A model generated the notes under the pieces. It ran no database searches. It was not told where the DNA came from and saw only the letters and a list, made by a program, of their open reading frames with translations. A program made the translations under genes and the position numbers. Shown here in pieces: positions 34,497 through 43,469 of a stretch of 64,000 bases of DNA. Positions within the stretch are counted from its first letter, which is position 1; every line of letters begins with the position of its first letter. Source of the stretch: Cyanobacteria bacterium OH_PDB_230 (GTDB taxonomy: Bacteria > Cyanobacteriota > Vampirovibrionia > Gastranaerophilales > Gastranaerophilaceae); the NCBI GenBank assembly GCA_023421795.1, contig JAEZSO010000003.1, forward strand, positions 1 to 64,000. The letters run 5' to 3'.

Positions 34497-35540
34497 CTAT
34501 CTGTTGACAATTCCTCTGATTTTATTTTGGATGCTTTCAATCAAAGAAACCGGTTTTAGGTTTACAAAATAATCTAACCCCTGAATTACGGTATCTTTGG
34601 CATTTTTTATCTCAGGAGAAGTCATTTCTTTTATAAAATCATTATATTCAGGATGCGTGCTGTCAGAGATATTAATCTCTTTATACACTTTGTCCAAACC
34701 TTTTGCACAATCCAAACCTAAAAATCTTATTTTTGCGTCGATTCTTTTTGCAAATTTTATTAAATCTTTCATTTCTTTATAGTTCAAACTAGTAACAGTA
34801 AAATGGAGTTCAAATCTTTCAATTTTCCCCTGTTTTTTCAAATCAGCATAGTATGCTATATTTTCCATAACTTTTTTGAAATTACCACCTTTAACGATTT
34901 TGTTATAGGTTTTTTCTGTCATTGCATGGAGAGAAACCGTCATCATAGAGATTCTATCTGTCATATTAAGCTTTTCAAGATTGTGTTTGGTTGCCAGTAT
35001 TCCATTTGTGATGATTTCAAATTTAATGTCTGGAAACGAATCCGCTATGTCTTTTAATAAATCCTTGGAGGCTTTACTTGCAAAAATTTCTCCGACCGCA
35101 TTGGTTTTAACATATTTAGCTTTTTCAAACCAGGGTTTTAATATTTCAAATAGCTCTGAAGCTTTGTCTTGCGGTATTAGTGATTCAGGTACATAATTTT
35201 GGTCTCTGCAAAAAATACATTTAACATCGCAAAAATCGTCAAGCCCCAATAGAATTCTTTCAGGAGGTTCAGATAAAAGCTTTGGTTCTTCTGAATTTAT
35301 TTCTTGTAAAATCTCCAGATTTTGACACCCCGGACAAAAAGAAAAATCATTATAATATAACTTTTTTCTGAATTCCTGTGCTTTTTCTCCGTTCCATATT
35401 TCGTCAAAACTTTGCTCAAAGATATTTCCGAAAGAATAATTTTTAATCCATGCGCAACTACAAGGGTATACATTGCCATAAGGCATTATCTCCGCGAGGA
35501 TGTATGGGTTAGGACAGTATATATGTTTGTTCTTGTTCAT
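34497..35540 (-). CDS. Radical SAM protein with N-terminal SPASM domain (family A, 347 aa)
   Basis: First member (from the left) of the radical SAM array. The SPASM domain comes first: Cys9, then Cys27 and Cys29 in VYPCSCAW, the SFGNIFEQSFDEIWNGEKAQ segment, and Cys69/Cys72. The radical SAM [4Fe-4S] motif is CDVKCIFC (Cys104, 108, 111). The SAM-binding strand reads NAVGEIFAS in place of GGEP. It ends in a KPVSLIESIQNKIRG amphipathic tail, shared by other family A members. It sits in an operon between a membrane/TPR protein and a GT-C-like protein, which ties family A to envelope functions. Confidence 0.85.
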   Translation of the reverse strand: MNKNKHIYCPNPYILAEIMPYGNVYPCSCAWIKNYSFGNIFEQSFDEIWNGEKAQEFRKKLYYNDFSFCPGCQNLEILQEINSEEPKLLSEPPERILLGLDDFCDVKCIFCRDQNYVPESLIPQDKASELFEILKPWFEKAKYVKTNAVGEIFASKASKDLLKDIADSFPDIKFEIITNGILATKHNLEKLNMTDRISMMTVSLHAMTEKTYNKIVKGGNFKKVMENIAYYADLKKQGKIERFELHFTVTSLNYKEMKDLIKFAKRIDAKIRFLGLDCAKGLDKVYKEINISDSTHPEYNDFIKEMTSPEIKNAKDTVIQGLDYFVNLKPVSLIESIQNKIRGIVNR

Positions 35541-35553
35541 TCTTTATACCGAT

Positions 35554-38040
35554 TTATAAGAGTTTTTCTGTTAACGGTCCAAGTTCATTTTGGTTTACAG
35601 CGCTGTTAGATTTCATTTTGTTATAATACTTTCTTACTCGCTCTTTTGCTTCACTGTTTTGGAATGAATCAATATAAGTTATAAAATCATTTATAGCCGC
35701 GGAATAATTTTTATCTTTATAATAAGCTATACCTCTTGAGCAATATATTCTGTTGATATTATCGAAGCTTTTAAATTCTAGTGTTTTAGAATAATCACCT
35801 ATTGCATCTTTGTGTTTTGACAGCTTCATTTTAGCTTCAGCCCTTACGTGATATGCTGCTGTCGTCGGTACAATTTTTTCAGCCTTATCTATATCGTTAA
35901 TTGCTCCTTGATAATCTTTTAAAAGTAATTTTAATTTTGCTGTATCGTTGTAATAAGTTGTTTCTTTTCTTTCATTGTAATATGGGAAAATTGAGATCAT
36001 TTTTTCATAATAATCCAATGCTTTACGGTAATCTTTTATTTTTGTAGCTACGCCCGCAGCCTCTCTATAAACTGAAAAAGAATAAGGAGAATCATTTAGA
36101 ACAATATCATAGTCTTTTAAAGCTTTATGGTAATCTTGAGATTTTTTATAAGCAGTAGCTCTTTGGAAATAATACGTGTCATAATTTGGATTAATCTTTA
36201 TTGCTTTTGTATAGTATTCAATGGCTTTGTTGTAATCTTCAATGTCCGCAAATAACCTTGCTTCTGTTGCGTAAGTCCAATGATTTACCTCTTTTTCTTC
36301 TACTAATCGCTCTATTTCATCTTCATCAATCTCTTTTTTGTCGTTTCTATATATATTTGTGAATTTGAGCTTTTTCATTTCATCCAACTCAAAACGACCG
36401 CCATGTTTTTTGTATTCTTGCAGTGCTTTATTGTCTTTAATGAAAATAAGATTTTCAGGAATAATTCCATACGTATTGTATAGGTATGCCAAGTAATCAT
36501 TACTATTTGCAATACTTCCTCTATCAATGTCAAAGCTGAAGATTCTGCTCTTTTCTCTTTGATATTCTTTTGCAACCAAATCTTGCATAGCAGATCTTAT
36601 TTGATAATCTGCATCATAACAGGTAGGTCTCATTAAAAGTTTATCTTTACTGTATTTTTTATAATAACTGATTGGCAAGATTATTGTTCCATCAAGCCTG
36701 TTATATAACATTGCCATTTTATCTGCTTTGTATAATTTTTTTCTTAATTCACCCGATGAATGGATGTTTCCAATGTATTGATTGAAAAAGTTTCTGGAGT
36801 GTATTGTTAAAAATGATACGTAAACTGATAATATTGCAAACGTCTGAATGATATAGATAGCGGTTTCATTCTCTTTTAGAAACTTGCAGCTACTTATTAA
36901 ATATCCATATAAGAAAAGTATTATTGCGCACAAGATTTTAAAATATAAGAACTTAAAAGGAGTATGTTCTGTCCAGAAAGAATAAAAATACTCATTTACG
37001 TTACCTCCGATAATGGTTGTAGCGAAAAATAGGAAGACTCCTGCTATCAAAGCTATCGCAATAGTTACAATTTTTTTGTTTAGTTTTTTATCAGGACAGT
37101 ATTTAATTATTAATGTACACAATAACGTTATAAATAAAATTGGTACAATATTTTCGACAAGTACAACCTTATATAGTGTTTTTAAAAATGGGATGAAGAT
37201 GCTATGAATTATAGGAATTTGTTCTTGAAGATAAATATTGTATCCAAGAACTTTACCTTGTCCGTAATTTGAAGCAGAAAACTGAAAAATACTGCCAAGT
37301 AAAAGAGAGGCAAAAAATATACCCAAATATATTAGAATATTTCTGTTTTCGATAGTTTTTTCTTTAAAGTACTCTTTTGCTGAATAGATGAGTAAAATAA
37401 TCATACTAGCTGTTGATGCGTAGCATAACATTTCATATGAAATGCCAAGTAAAAATGCTGTAAGCATAATCAGCACAATAGCTTCTTTTTTAATGTTGGT
37501 GTATTTGCCGACGAATATTTTTATTGCAAAATACCAAAATATAATGTAAAAAATCAAATTAAATATGTGGTCATAAAATGTTACTGTCTCATCTAAGCCT
37601 GAAAAAGTAAACATAGAAGTAAAAGACTCTAGAGGCATCGCTAAAACCATAACAAATATGGCAGGAAATAAAAATACAAATGATGTTCTAAATAGTATAA
37701 ATTTCGTAGTCTTTGAAAAAAGGTAATATAATTTTATAAAGAAAACGGAGATAATCGTTATTATTGCTGCATTACAGAAAGGAACAAGCGTGTTGGAAAG
37801 ATCATTAGGATGTATATGCAGAAGTTTTGGTAAGAATACATAATAAAGAGCAACAATAAACCTTGAAACAAAACGCCCTGTTGAGAATAAACTTCCACCT
37901 TGTACATATTCATAGGGAAAAAAGTAGTCGTGTATTGTCAGTACATCGTGACATAGATATGACATCACCAGTCCAAAGCAAAGTGCAATTATTCCCAAAT
38001 TCGCAAGTAAAATAAACAGATTTTTTGTATTCTTTTTCAT
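35554..38040 (-). CDS. Multispan membrane protein with C-terminal TPR repeats (828 aa)
   Basis: Large fusion. Residues 1-430 contain about 11-12 membrane segments with an early acidic loop (DVLTIHDYFFPYEYVQGG), resembling GT-C or GtrII-type sugar transfer proteins. Residues ~430-590 are soluble, and residues ~595-800 contain about six tetratricopeptide repeats (for example EDYNKAIEYYTKAIKINPNY). The gene lies 20 bases after one radical SAM gene and 13 bases before another, so all three are one operon. A small TPR-only gene at 57005 lies inside the same array. Function is inferred as glycan-related only from the membrane part. Confidence 0.75.
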   Translation of the reverse strand: MKKNTKNLFILLANLGIIALCFGLVMSYLCHDVLTIHDYFFPYEYVQGGSLFSTGRFVSRFIVALYYVFLPKLLHIHPNDLSNTLVPFCNAAIITIISVFFIKLYYLFSKTTKFILFRTSFVFLFPAIFVMVLAMPLESFTSMFTFSGLDETVTFYDHIFNLIFYIIFWYFAIKIFVGKYTNIKKEAIVLIMLTAFLLGISYEMLCYASTASMIILLIYSAKEYFKEKTIENRNILIYLGIFFASLLLGSIFQFSASNYGQGKVLGYNIYLQEQIPIIHSIFIPFLKTLYKVVLVENIVPILFITLLCTLIIKYCPDKKLNKKIVTIAIALIAGVFLFFATTIIGGNVNEYFYSFWTEHTPFKFLYFKILCAIILFLYGYLISSCKFLKENETAIYIIQTFAILSVYVSFLTIHSRNFFNQYIGNIHSSGELRKKLYKADKMAMLYNRLDGTIILPISYYKKYSKDKLLMRPTCYDADYQIRSAMQDLVAKEYQREKSRIFSFDIDRGSIANSNDYLAYLYNTYGIIPENLIFIKDNKALQEYKKHGGRFELDEMKKLKFTNIYRNDKKEIDEDEIERLVEEKEVNHWTYATEARLFADIEDYNKAIEYYTKAIKINPNYDTYYFQRATAYKKSQDYHKALKDYDIVLNDSPYSFSVYREAAGVATKIKDYRKALDYYEKMISIFPYYNERKETTYYNDTAKLKLLLKDYQGAINDIDKAEKIVPTTAAYHVRAEAKMKLSKHKDAIGDYSKTLEFKSFDNINRIYCSRGIAYYKDKNYSAAINDFITYIDSFQNSEAKERVRKYYNKMKSNSAVNQNELGPLTEKLL

Positions 38041-38060
38041 ATTGCGTGAACCTTATTTCT

Positions 38061-39038
38061 CTACGTTTCAATATATTTTATTGGCTCTGTATAACCCAAA
38101 GCGGTTAGGATCTCTCTATAAGCTAAATTAAGTTTATGTTTATGAACAAACTCGATTACCATCTCAATCATTTCTTTTATATGCTCTGGTAGATATTTGT
38201 TTTTTTCATACCATTTGTGTTCCAGTTCGATCTGAATGTTGACGAGTCCTAAATCTTCGATTAGCTTGAGCCATTTTTCGACTTCTTCTTTTGTATCGTT
38301 ATAGCCTGGTATAAATACATACTTAAACCCTAAATGTCTCAATTGGGCTGGTTTTAATCCTTTTTTGTATTTTTTTATATTATCTATAACTTTATTGAAT
38401 TTATCTATGTTTTTAACTTTTTTATAAACTTCTCTGCTTCCAGAATCAAGCGAGATTGTGGCTGTACTTCTGCCTAATTCTATAGCTTTTTTAATATGTT
38501 TTGAATATTCAACTCCAGAGGTATTTAACATTACAAAGATATTTGTTTTTGTCAGGAAAAAGTCCATCAAATCAGGAAATTCCTTCAAACATGTAGGTTC
38601 TCCTCCTGATATGTTGACGTTTCCATTGTAGCTTAACATCCCTTTTGCAAGGGCATCTTTTAATACAGGAAGAATTTTCCATTGTTTCAATGAGTTAAAG
38701 AATTTTTTATCTTCGTGCGTATGGCAATATACGCAGTCAGCGTGGCAGGTTTCCCAATGGTTAATTAAAATATATTTCAGTTCCATTGTTCCAGGCCAAT
38801 CAGCAACTTTTAAGCTGGGACAACCTTGACAAATTTCGGGAATATCACCACTTGCAAATCGTTCCCTGTATTGTTGTTTGATTTTTTTTACTTCTTCCCA
38901 ATCAAAAAGTTCACCTTTATAGTCTTCAATAATCCTTATCGCCTCATACTTCATACAAAGAGAAAAACTGCATAATACAGCTGCATCTCTGATAAAACAC
39001 ATTCCGTTTTCAACAAATTCACATGATAAATATGACAA
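38061..39038 (-). CDS. Radical SAM protein (family B, 325 aa)
   Basis: Family B member. N-terminal cysteine module: Cys6, Cys14, Cys23, Cys28 and the CxxC of ICQGCPSL (70, 73). Radical SAM motif CHADCVYC (Cys98, 102, 105), SAM motif SGGEPTCLKEF (~144), then the family stretch SLDSGSREVYKKVKN. The start is TTG, supported by AAGGA seven bases upstream, and aligns with other family members. It opens the operon that continues through the TPR membrane protein, a family A gene, and two further membrane genes down to 32724. Confidence 0.85.
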   Translation of the reverse strand: MSYLSCEFVENGMCFIRDAAVLCSFSLCMKYEAIRIIEDYKGELFDWEEVKKIKQQYRERFASGDIPEICQGCPSLKVADWPGTMELKYILINHWETCHADCVYCHTHEDKKFFNSLKQWKILPVLKDALAKGMLSYNGNVNISGGEPTCLKEFPDLMDFFLTKTNIFVMLNTSGVEYSKHIKKAIELGRSTATISLDSGSREVYKKVKNIDKFNKVIDNIKKYKKGLKPAQLRHLGFKYVFIPGYNDTKEEVEKWLKLIEDLGLVNIQIELEHKWYEKNKYLPEHIKEMIEMVIEFVHKHKLNLAYREILTALGYTEPIKYIET

Positions 39039-39058
39039 ACCTAAATCCTTATCTCACC

Positions 39059-39085
39059 GTGCTACTATATTGTATATAGTAGCAC
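39059..39085 (-). promoter_or_regulatory. Perfect 12-bp palindrome at the promoter of 38061
   Basis: GTGCTACTATAT and its exact complement around a TGT centre. Read on the minus strand it contains TGCTACTAT, a plausible extended -10 box, so the palindrome covers the promoter of the operon. It could be a repressor site or an mRNA hairpin; no T-run follows, so a terminator is unlikely. Confidence 0.5.
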
Positions 39086-39180
39086 ATATAAGCCTTAAAG
39101 AAAAAATACTTTAAAAATGTTCATCATCTTGTGTTATTTTAGCGTTAATCTGGTACTTAATTATTAATTAAGATATCAAT

Positions 39181-40269
39181 TTATCGTGTTTTTTTGTTCA
39201 TCTTTTTTTGAGTGAAAAAAATTAAAATTTTATCTATAAAGTTAGACTTTGTTTGTTCTTTCTTTCTTATGGTTTGTAGTTGATGAGAAAGTGAACAATG
39301 TACTGAATCGAAAATTGGATCTGAAAGTATTTTTACAAACTTATTGTATTCTTTATTCTCGGGCTCCCATACCGCCATATCTTTGTAGTGCTTAGCCATT
39401 TCGCTTCCTGTTGGACGGTATTCAAAAAATACTCCTTCAAGGTCTAATTCCTTACACTTTTTCAAAAACTTAGCCATTTCTTTGTAGTTATACTTGCTCA
39501 ACGTAAAAACTAAGCCCACAAATTTAATTCTATTTTCCCTCTTTAAAGAAGCAAGCCATTCAATATTTTTCCAAACACGCTTATAGTCACCGCCAACAGC
39601 GATTTGGTTATATGTCTTTTCGGTAACAGCATGAACGGAAATCGTAACTTCTTCTAGTTTATCTAAAATATCTAGTTCTTTACAATTAGCTTCATCAAAA
39701 AGAACCCCATTTGATCCAATAACGAATTTTATTTCCGGATAGGTGGTTGCTATTGCTTTAGCAAGATTTCTTGAATGTTTGCTTGCGAAAAGTTCCCCAG
39801 AGCATAATATCCTGATTTTTTGCGCATCTTTTAATAAAGGTAAAAAATGAGACGGTATTAAAGAATCAAATTCTTCTACTTGCTCCTCCGTATTGGTCAT
39901 ATGGTGATCTCTACAAATAATGCATTTGAGATTACAATGAGGATCATGCCCAAAGTTAAACAATTCACAAAACTTACTTACTCTTCCTTCCTCGTCACAA
40001 ATCGATTTTAGTTTTTCTTCTTCTATAGGATGTGCGCCAACACAAATATCTGCTTTACAGCCGGTGTATGTTTTGTTTAAAATGCTTCTTCTGAACTCTT
40101 TTGCTTTTTCAGAGTTTATGATTGAATCGACGTCATCGTGAAAAATATTTCCAAAAACTATGTCTTCAGTCCAAGATGAACAACAAGGTCTTATTTCACC
40201 AGCTGAATTTAATTCTAATTCAGTAAAACCTCTTTCACAAACAAAATCAAATCCAACCTTATTTTTCAT
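39181..40269 (-). CDS. Radical SAM protein with N-terminal SPASM domain (family A, 362 aa)
   Basis: SPASM cysteines at Cys11, Cys29-Cys30 (IRPCCSSW), Cys71 and Cys76, with the FGNIFHDDVDSIINSEKAKEF segment; the radical SAM motif is CNLKCIIC (112, 116, 119) and the SAM strand is ILCSGELFASKHS. The IWNG signature seen in other family A proteins reads IINS here. Two extra cysteines (91, 101) lie just before the cluster motif. Monocistronic, with an AGGAG site ten bases before the ATG and a TGCTATACAT promoter element at 40311-40320. Confidence 0.85.
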   Translation of the reverse strand: MKNKVGFDFVCERGFTELELNSAGEIRPCCSSWTEDIVFGNIFHDDVDSIINSEKAKEFRRSILNKTYTGCKADICVGAHPIEEEKLKSICDEEGRVSKFCELFNFGHDPHCNLKCIICRDHHMTNTEEQVEEFDSLIPSHFLPLLKDAQKIRILCSGELFASKHSRNLAKAIATTYPEIKFVIGSNGVLFDEANCKELDILDKLEEVTISVHAVTEKTYNQIAVGGDYKRVWKNIEWLASLKRENRIKFVGLVFTLSKYNYKEMAKFLKKCKELDLEGVFFEYRPTGSEMAKHYKDMAVWEPENKEYNKFVKILSDPIFDSVHCSLSHQLQTIRKKEQTKSNFIDKILIFFTQKKMNKKTR

Positions 40270-40310
40270 AAATATATAATCTCCTAATAAGAATACTATT
40301 ATATTATATG

Positions 40311-40320
40311 ATGTATAGCA
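40311..40320 (-). promoter_or_regulatory. Extended -10 element upstream of 39181-40269
   Basis: TGCTATACAT on the minus strand, about 40 bases before the start codon. One of the recurrent TGCTA elements of the array. Confidence 0.45.
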
Positions 40321-40356
40321 AGTATTAAAAACAGGAAATGTTTCTTAAAATTGCTT

Positions 40357-42321
40357 TCAGGGTTTAAAACCAAGTTTTTCAATAAACCAATAATGAGTTT
40401 CGCCGCAAAAAGTAAAATCAAATTCATCTAAACTTTTAAAAAACTCGGCGCAAGTTTTAATGCCTTCAGGAACCAGTTCGTCTTTGTGTTCGTTGAACCA
40501 GTGATGTTCAATGTCTAGTTGAATATTTTTGCAACCTGTTTGTTTGCATTTTTTTACAAATTCGTGAAGCTCTGTAATATTGTCATTAATACCCGGGATT
40601 ATTATATATTTGATTACGACTCTAGCTTGCGGATTTTTTCGGGCAGAATCTACATATTTTTTAATATGTTTATAAACCCTATCAAAAGCTTTGACTCTTT
40701 TGATCTTTTCATAGGTCGCTTTTGTGCCGGCATCTGGTGAAATTATAATTTCTGCCTTACCAGATTTAAGCATCTTGCTTATCGCATCAGAATATGTAAT
40801 CCCAGAACTAAGTAGTAATATCTTGCAATTTGTACTTTTGGTAAAATTTAATATCCATTCTAAGTCTTTGCGAGGAAATTCAGCGCATTCACCTCCGCCA
40901 ACAATTATTTCACAGTTTTCTTTTATTAGATTTTTCTCTTTTAAATCTGTTAGAATTGGCTTTATATCATAATGTTTTCTGGTGTTATAATACTTTTTTT
41001 TCTCCGGGTCATTATATGTATAAACACAATAAATGCAATTACAACTGCATTTTGAAATGTGAGCTATAATTATTCTCTCAAAATAAAGGTTTTCATCCCA
41101 AGCTTTTTCCTCTATCATTGGGCATCCTGTACAACAGTCAGGAATCCTTCCCGATTTAAATAGTTGAAGATAAGAATCTCTTTTTTTAGAGTATTCTTGA
41201 GGAGATATCAACTGCCCGTCATACTGCTCTATAAATTTAGTCCCATTGCCACTTATGGTCTCTGAGCAACACGGTTTTGTATCGTCCTGATCAAATACTA
41301 TTTGATGCAACATATATTCACAGCATTTATACACTTTTTTATAATTTTTTCTGAACCAATATTCAACTTGAGGCTCAAATCGCAATTCAAAATTTTCGTT
41401 GCTGTTTTCATTTATTTCAACAAAATATCTGATAACATCAGACATATCCTTTGAAACAGGGTTATCTTTATTGTTTTTTAACCACTCATATTCAATTGTG
41501 ACTAAAACTATTTTGCATCCAATAGATTTGCTCTTCTCTATGAATGCTTTTGCCTCCTCTATATTATCATTTATTCCGGGGAGTATTATGTATTTTAGTT
41601 CAACGAACCCTTCCGGGTTATTTTTTGTAGCAGTGATATATTTTTCAATATTTTGCCAAACTATGTCATATGCATTCACTCGTTTTATTTTTTCATAAGT
41701 TTCTTTTATGGCAGTGTCTGGAGAAATCCTTAGCCTTGTTGACGCTGTTCTTAGCGCGTTTTCTAAATCTTCAGAATATTTGATTCCTGAAGAAAGTATT
41801 TCAAGTTTGCATTCTGAATTCTTTGCAAAATCCAAAAGCCATTCTAACTCATTATCCGGGTATTCTGTACACTCGCCTCCAGCAATCATGAAATTGCATC
41901 CTGGTTTTATAAGGTTTTTGTTTTTCATATCCGTCAAAATAGGCTTTACATCGTATGGGACTCTGGTATTCAACTCTTGTTTTTTGACAGGGTTATTTTC
42001 CAGAAGTGAACAATATATGCAATTACAGCTGCAATATGTTCTGTTTGTTACTATGATATTTGAAAAAGAAATCTCTTCATTCCACTCTTTTTCTTCAATC
42101 AAAGGGCAACCCTGGCAACATTCGGGTTCTTTTCCCTGTTTAAATATATCAATATAATGATTTCTTTGTTTTGCATATTCATCGATATCAAATTGGTCAC
42201 CATTATATTCATTAAAAAACTTGGTATCATATCTTTGTACAGGTGAACAGCAACAAGGAATTACCGTCGATTGGGCAAAAACAAGGTGGTTAAGTAGCAT
42301 TTGACAACATCTAAATCTCAT
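40357..42321 (-). CDS. Double-length radical SAM protein (two family B units fused, 654 aa)
   Basis: Two complete family B proteins joined head to tail with no linker gene. Unit 1 (residues ~1-328) has the cysteine module (PCCCSP, CCQGC), cluster motif CSCNCIYC (~97-104) and AGGECTEYP. Unit 2 (from ~329, KVYKCCEYML) repeats all of it: CCSET, CCTGC, CSCNCIYC (~425-432) and GGGECAEFP. Both therefore keep the residues for catalysis. The ATG at 42321 overlaps the upstream stop as ATGA, so it is coupled to the 42318 gene. Its closest relatives in the window are 45706 and 61640, which share the GGEC form. Confidence 0.87.
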   Translation of the reverse strand: MRFRCCQMLLNHLVFAQSTVIPCCCSPVQRYDTKFFNEYNGDQFDIDEYAKQRNHYIDIFKQGKEPECCQGCPLIEEKEWNEEISFSNIIVTNRTYCSCNCIYCSLLENNPVKKQELNTRVPYDVKPILTDMKNKNLIKPGCNFMIAGGECTEYPDNELEWLLDFAKNSECKLEILSSGIKYSEDLENALRTASTRLRISPDTAIKETYEKIKRVNAYDIVWQNIEKYITATKNNPEGFVELKYIILPGINDNIEEAKAFIEKSKSIGCKIVLVTIEYEWLKNNKDNPVSKDMSDVIRYFVEINENSNENFELRFEPQVEYWFRKNYKKVYKCCEYMLHQIVFDQDDTKPCCSETISGNGTKFIEQYDGQLISPQEYSKKRDSYLQLFKSGRIPDCCTGCPMIEEKAWDENLYFERIIIAHISKCSCNCIYCVYTYNDPEKKKYYNTRKHYDIKPILTDLKEKNLIKENCEIIVGGGECAEFPRKDLEWILNFTKSTNCKILLLSSGITYSDAISKMLKSGKAEIIISPDAGTKATYEKIKRVKAFDRVYKHIKKYVDSARKNPQARVVIKYIIIPGINDNITELHEFVKKCKQTGCKNIQLDIEHHWFNEHKDELVPEGIKTCAEFFKSLDEFDFTFCGETHYWFIEKLGFKP

Positions 42322-43385
42322 TTCCAAAAGCCTTTTTTCTTTGTAATGGTTTTTAAATTTTCTTTAATCAAGTGAGTTGTAGGATCATTTAAAAAACTAT
42401 ATTTCTGCCAAAAATCCCAATCCTGTTCACTCATCATGTGGCTCGATCTGTCATATAGCAAAAATTCCAACCCCAAATCCTTTGCCTGCTGAAGCGCATA
42501 ATGAAATAAATTCATAATGTTTTCGGGAATCGCGGATCGGTTTTTATTGTAGTAATTTGATTCTATCTCCAGAAGAACAATATTGATCCCTATTTCTTTA
42601 GACTTTTTCAGCCACAATAAAATTTCATTTTCAGAATCATTAAGGTCTGGTACTACAATAAACTTGGACTTGACTAAAATGGGTAATTTTTGTGCTTTTG
42701 CGTACTTTTTTAAGTTATTCCAAACTTTGTCGAAGTGTGATGTGCCTTTTATTTTAGAAAATGTTTCTTTTGTCCCTGAATCGACAGAAACAAGAATTTC
42801 CATATTTCCATTTTTCAGTGCTTTTTCTATTGTCCTGCTGTAATGAATTCCTGATGTACATACTTTCATAGCATAATCGTATGGCATAAAAAAGTTTATA
42901 AGATCATCGAATTCATCATGTAAAGTCACTTCACCACCGCCAAAGCTAATAAAGCCATTTGGTTCAATCAGGTTTTTCTTCTTCATATCTTTTAAAAAAG
43001 GGTAAACTTTATAATTTTTACAAGTATTGTAGTGTTTTTTATCTGAAAGAGTATAGCAGTAAATGCAGTTTGAATCGCATCTTGTAAAATAATGAAAATT
43101 AAAATAAGAAAAGGCTTTGTTATTGTCTGGCCAGTTATCTTCTCTTAAGGCTACACAGCCTTCACATATTTTATCGATATTTTCTGAAGAATTAAGTTCT
43201 CTTATCCTTTGTTTCTCTTCAAAAAATTTGTCCCAATCAACTGTTTGGCCTGTTGTCACATTCTCTAAGAACGGGAATAAAACATATCCTCCACCTATAT
43301 TTGAAGAATGACAGCAAACACATATTTTGTTTTCGGTATTAAAATGAATACCTTTTTCGATAAACTCGCAACTTCTATAAAACAT
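42318..43385 (-). CDS. Radical SAM protein (family B, 355 aa)
   Basis: N-terminal cysteines at Cys6, the CVCC group at 22-25 and CEGC (74-77); radical SAM motif CDSNCIYC (103, 107, 110); the SAM motif is FGGGEVTLHDEF. The catalytic half carries SVDSGTKETFSKIKG and a KFIVVPDLNDSENE loop. It has a longer C-terminus than most relatives (ending TITKKKGFWK). It is the first gene of a pair with the double-length protein, with which it overlaps by four bases, and has its own promoter at 43423-43451. Confidence 0.85.
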   Translation of the reverse strand: MFYRSCEFIEKGIHFNTENKICVCCHSSNIGGGYVLFPFLENVTTGQTVDWDKFFEEKQRIRELNSSENIDKICEGCVALREDNWPDNNKAFSYFNFHYFTRCDSNCIYCYTLSDKKHYNTCKNYKVYPFLKDMKKKNLIEPNGFISFGGGEVTLHDEFDDLINFFMPYDYAMKVCTSGIHYSRTIEKALKNGNMEILVSVDSGTKETFSKIKGTSHFDKVWNNLKKYAKAQKLPILVKSKFIVVPDLNDSENEILLWLKKSKEIGINIVLLEIESNYYNKNRSAIPENIMNLFHYALQQAKDLGLEFLLYDRSSHMMSEQDWDFWQKYSFLNDPTTHLIKENLKTITKKKGFWK

Positions 43386-43422
43386 TACTCTTAATCAACT
43401 CTTAATTAGTTAGCTTACTGTA

Positions 43423-43451
43423 ATTATAGTTTAAATGTTGCCTTTTTACAA
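43423..43451 (-). promoter_or_regulatory. Promoter of the 43385-40357 pair
   Basis: On the minus strand TTGTAA (43451-43446) and TATAAT (43428-43423), exactly 17 bases apart, 37 bases before the start codon. Confidence 0.65.
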
Positions 43452-43469
43452 ATCAAGGAGATGTAATCT

